A model generated the notes under the pieces. It searched no databases and was not told the DNA's origin. It worked only from the letters and a program-made list of their open reading frames with translations. From assembly GCA_013398615.1 (NCBI GenBank), contig VZSR01003805.1, positions 2,434,638 through 2,498,637 of the forward strand: DNA of 64,000 nucleotides, read 5' to 3'. The stretch's first letter is position 1; each line of letters opens with the position of its first letter. The stretch is from Brachypodius melanocephalos. Lineage: Eukaryota; Chordata; Aves; Passeriformes; Pycnonotidae. A program made the position numbers and the translations under genes. This document shows positions 63,318 to 64,000 of the stretch, in pieces.

Positions 63318-64000
63318 TACAGAATCAAGAGAACTTTCGATCTTCACAACTTAGCTATCTCTGCTGTCGGAAGCAGGGTCCAAAATGAAGCTATTTATCA
63401 TGAATAAAGATAAAATAGACACAAATTATTATGTGGTTATGAAGTATTTCCTCTCTGAATTCATTAGCTTTATTAAGAAAAGAGCAGTAGTAGAAACTTG
63501 ATGATGGCAGCACACATGGCAGACATGAAGTTCCTTCTGTCTGATGAATTGCAGTAGAAGCATAATCACCTTGGTTTTATACAAAAAATACAAAACATGC
63601 TCAAGTTGATGAAAGTGAAGATGGTTCCCAAGAATCAAGACCAGATCTGCTAAATTAAACAGGGCTTGCAAAAAAAAAATTTACAGAGAAATAACAAGTA
63701 AAATTATATATTATCTTAGTATATTGTTACTGAAACCAACCAAATAAAAGAAAAATTTGAGCAAAATCTCAAACAAAAATCTTTGAAGGTGGCAAGCAAC
63801 TAAGTAAACATAAAAGAACTGCACAGATTATAATCATCTAAACACAATCCTAACCTTACTGTGAAGCTCACTTTAACCACTCAACCTGTACTTTGCTGTT
63901 CACATTATAATTCATATAAAAGCTACCTGAATTGTCTCTTCAGCTTATCAGTCTTCAATTTCATTATAGCATATAAGCTACTGAAAAGAAATAATGTCCT

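Larger units (their letters stand above)
50122..64000 (-). other. CDK17: CDK17 5' intron upstream of the start-codon exon (partial)
   Basis: At least 13.9 kb of intron. It holds a small tandem duplication just upstream of the acceptor region (50204-50238, AAATGCTTACAA twice), a possible ancient repeat (53895-53985), a C-rich tract (55316-55337) and two CR1 copies (60143-60470 and 62680-63317). I see no CpG island or recognisable 5' UTR exon, so the promoter is probably to the right of the window. Confidence 0.75.

Noticed and set aside
50122..64000. Promoter or CpG island of CDK17 within the window
   Set aside because: No CpG-dense, GC-rich stretch exists here; the only GC-richer pieces are the CR1 copies.

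Overview
This window is vertebrate nuclear DNA, almost certainly from a bird. It is AT-rich and CpG-poor, and consists of short coding exons set in long introns. The interspersed repeats I can recognise are sauropsid CR1 LINE tails with their ATTCTRTG-type 3' ends, plus one avian-type retroviral LTR. There are no operons, no prokaryotic gene density, no CRISPR array and no RNA gene that I can recognise.

The window is filled by one protein-coding gene on the minus strand, CDK17 (PCTAIRE-2 / PCTK2), a cyclin-Y-type PCTAIRE protein kinase. I reconstructed 13 coding exons with GT/AG borders from 50090 (start codon) leftwards to 260. They join in frame into 455 codons with no internal stop. From memory the family length is 523 residues, so about 68 C-terminal residues and the 3' UTR lie left of position 1. 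The 5' non-coding exon(s) and promoter lie right of 64000, or are not recognisable in the intron at 50122-64000. The kinase core is intact: glycine-rich loop, Lys221, the PCTAIRE helix with Glu238, HRDLKPQN with Asp313, DFG with Asp331, and the WYRPP loop. The N-terminal regulatory region carries two basic-directed phosphosite motifs (RRIS, RRAS).

Layout from right to left: 50122-64000 is a 5' intron with two CR1 copies. 49973-50121 is the first coding exon. A 13.2 kb intron follows, with one short CR1 tail and one older CR1-like remnant, then exon 36614-36778. A 6.2 kb intron precedes exon 30322-30455. A 16.7 kb intron follows, containing an LTR in the same orientation as the gene, a 94-base near-perfect hairpin and a 20-base perfect palindrome. 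Ten exons are then clustered between 13575 and 260 with shorter introns, two of which contain CR1 copies.

I found no clear new multi-gene system. The items most worth a second look are the 43-bp-stem hairpin at 21235-21328 (arms differ only by transitions), a tandem 5' splice site followed by a 14-U tract right after the exon that encodes PCTAIRE (7410-7424), a frame-neutral N-terminal exon with a weak acceptor (36614-36778), and the sense-oriented LTR with a TATA box upstream of the kinase-domain exons.
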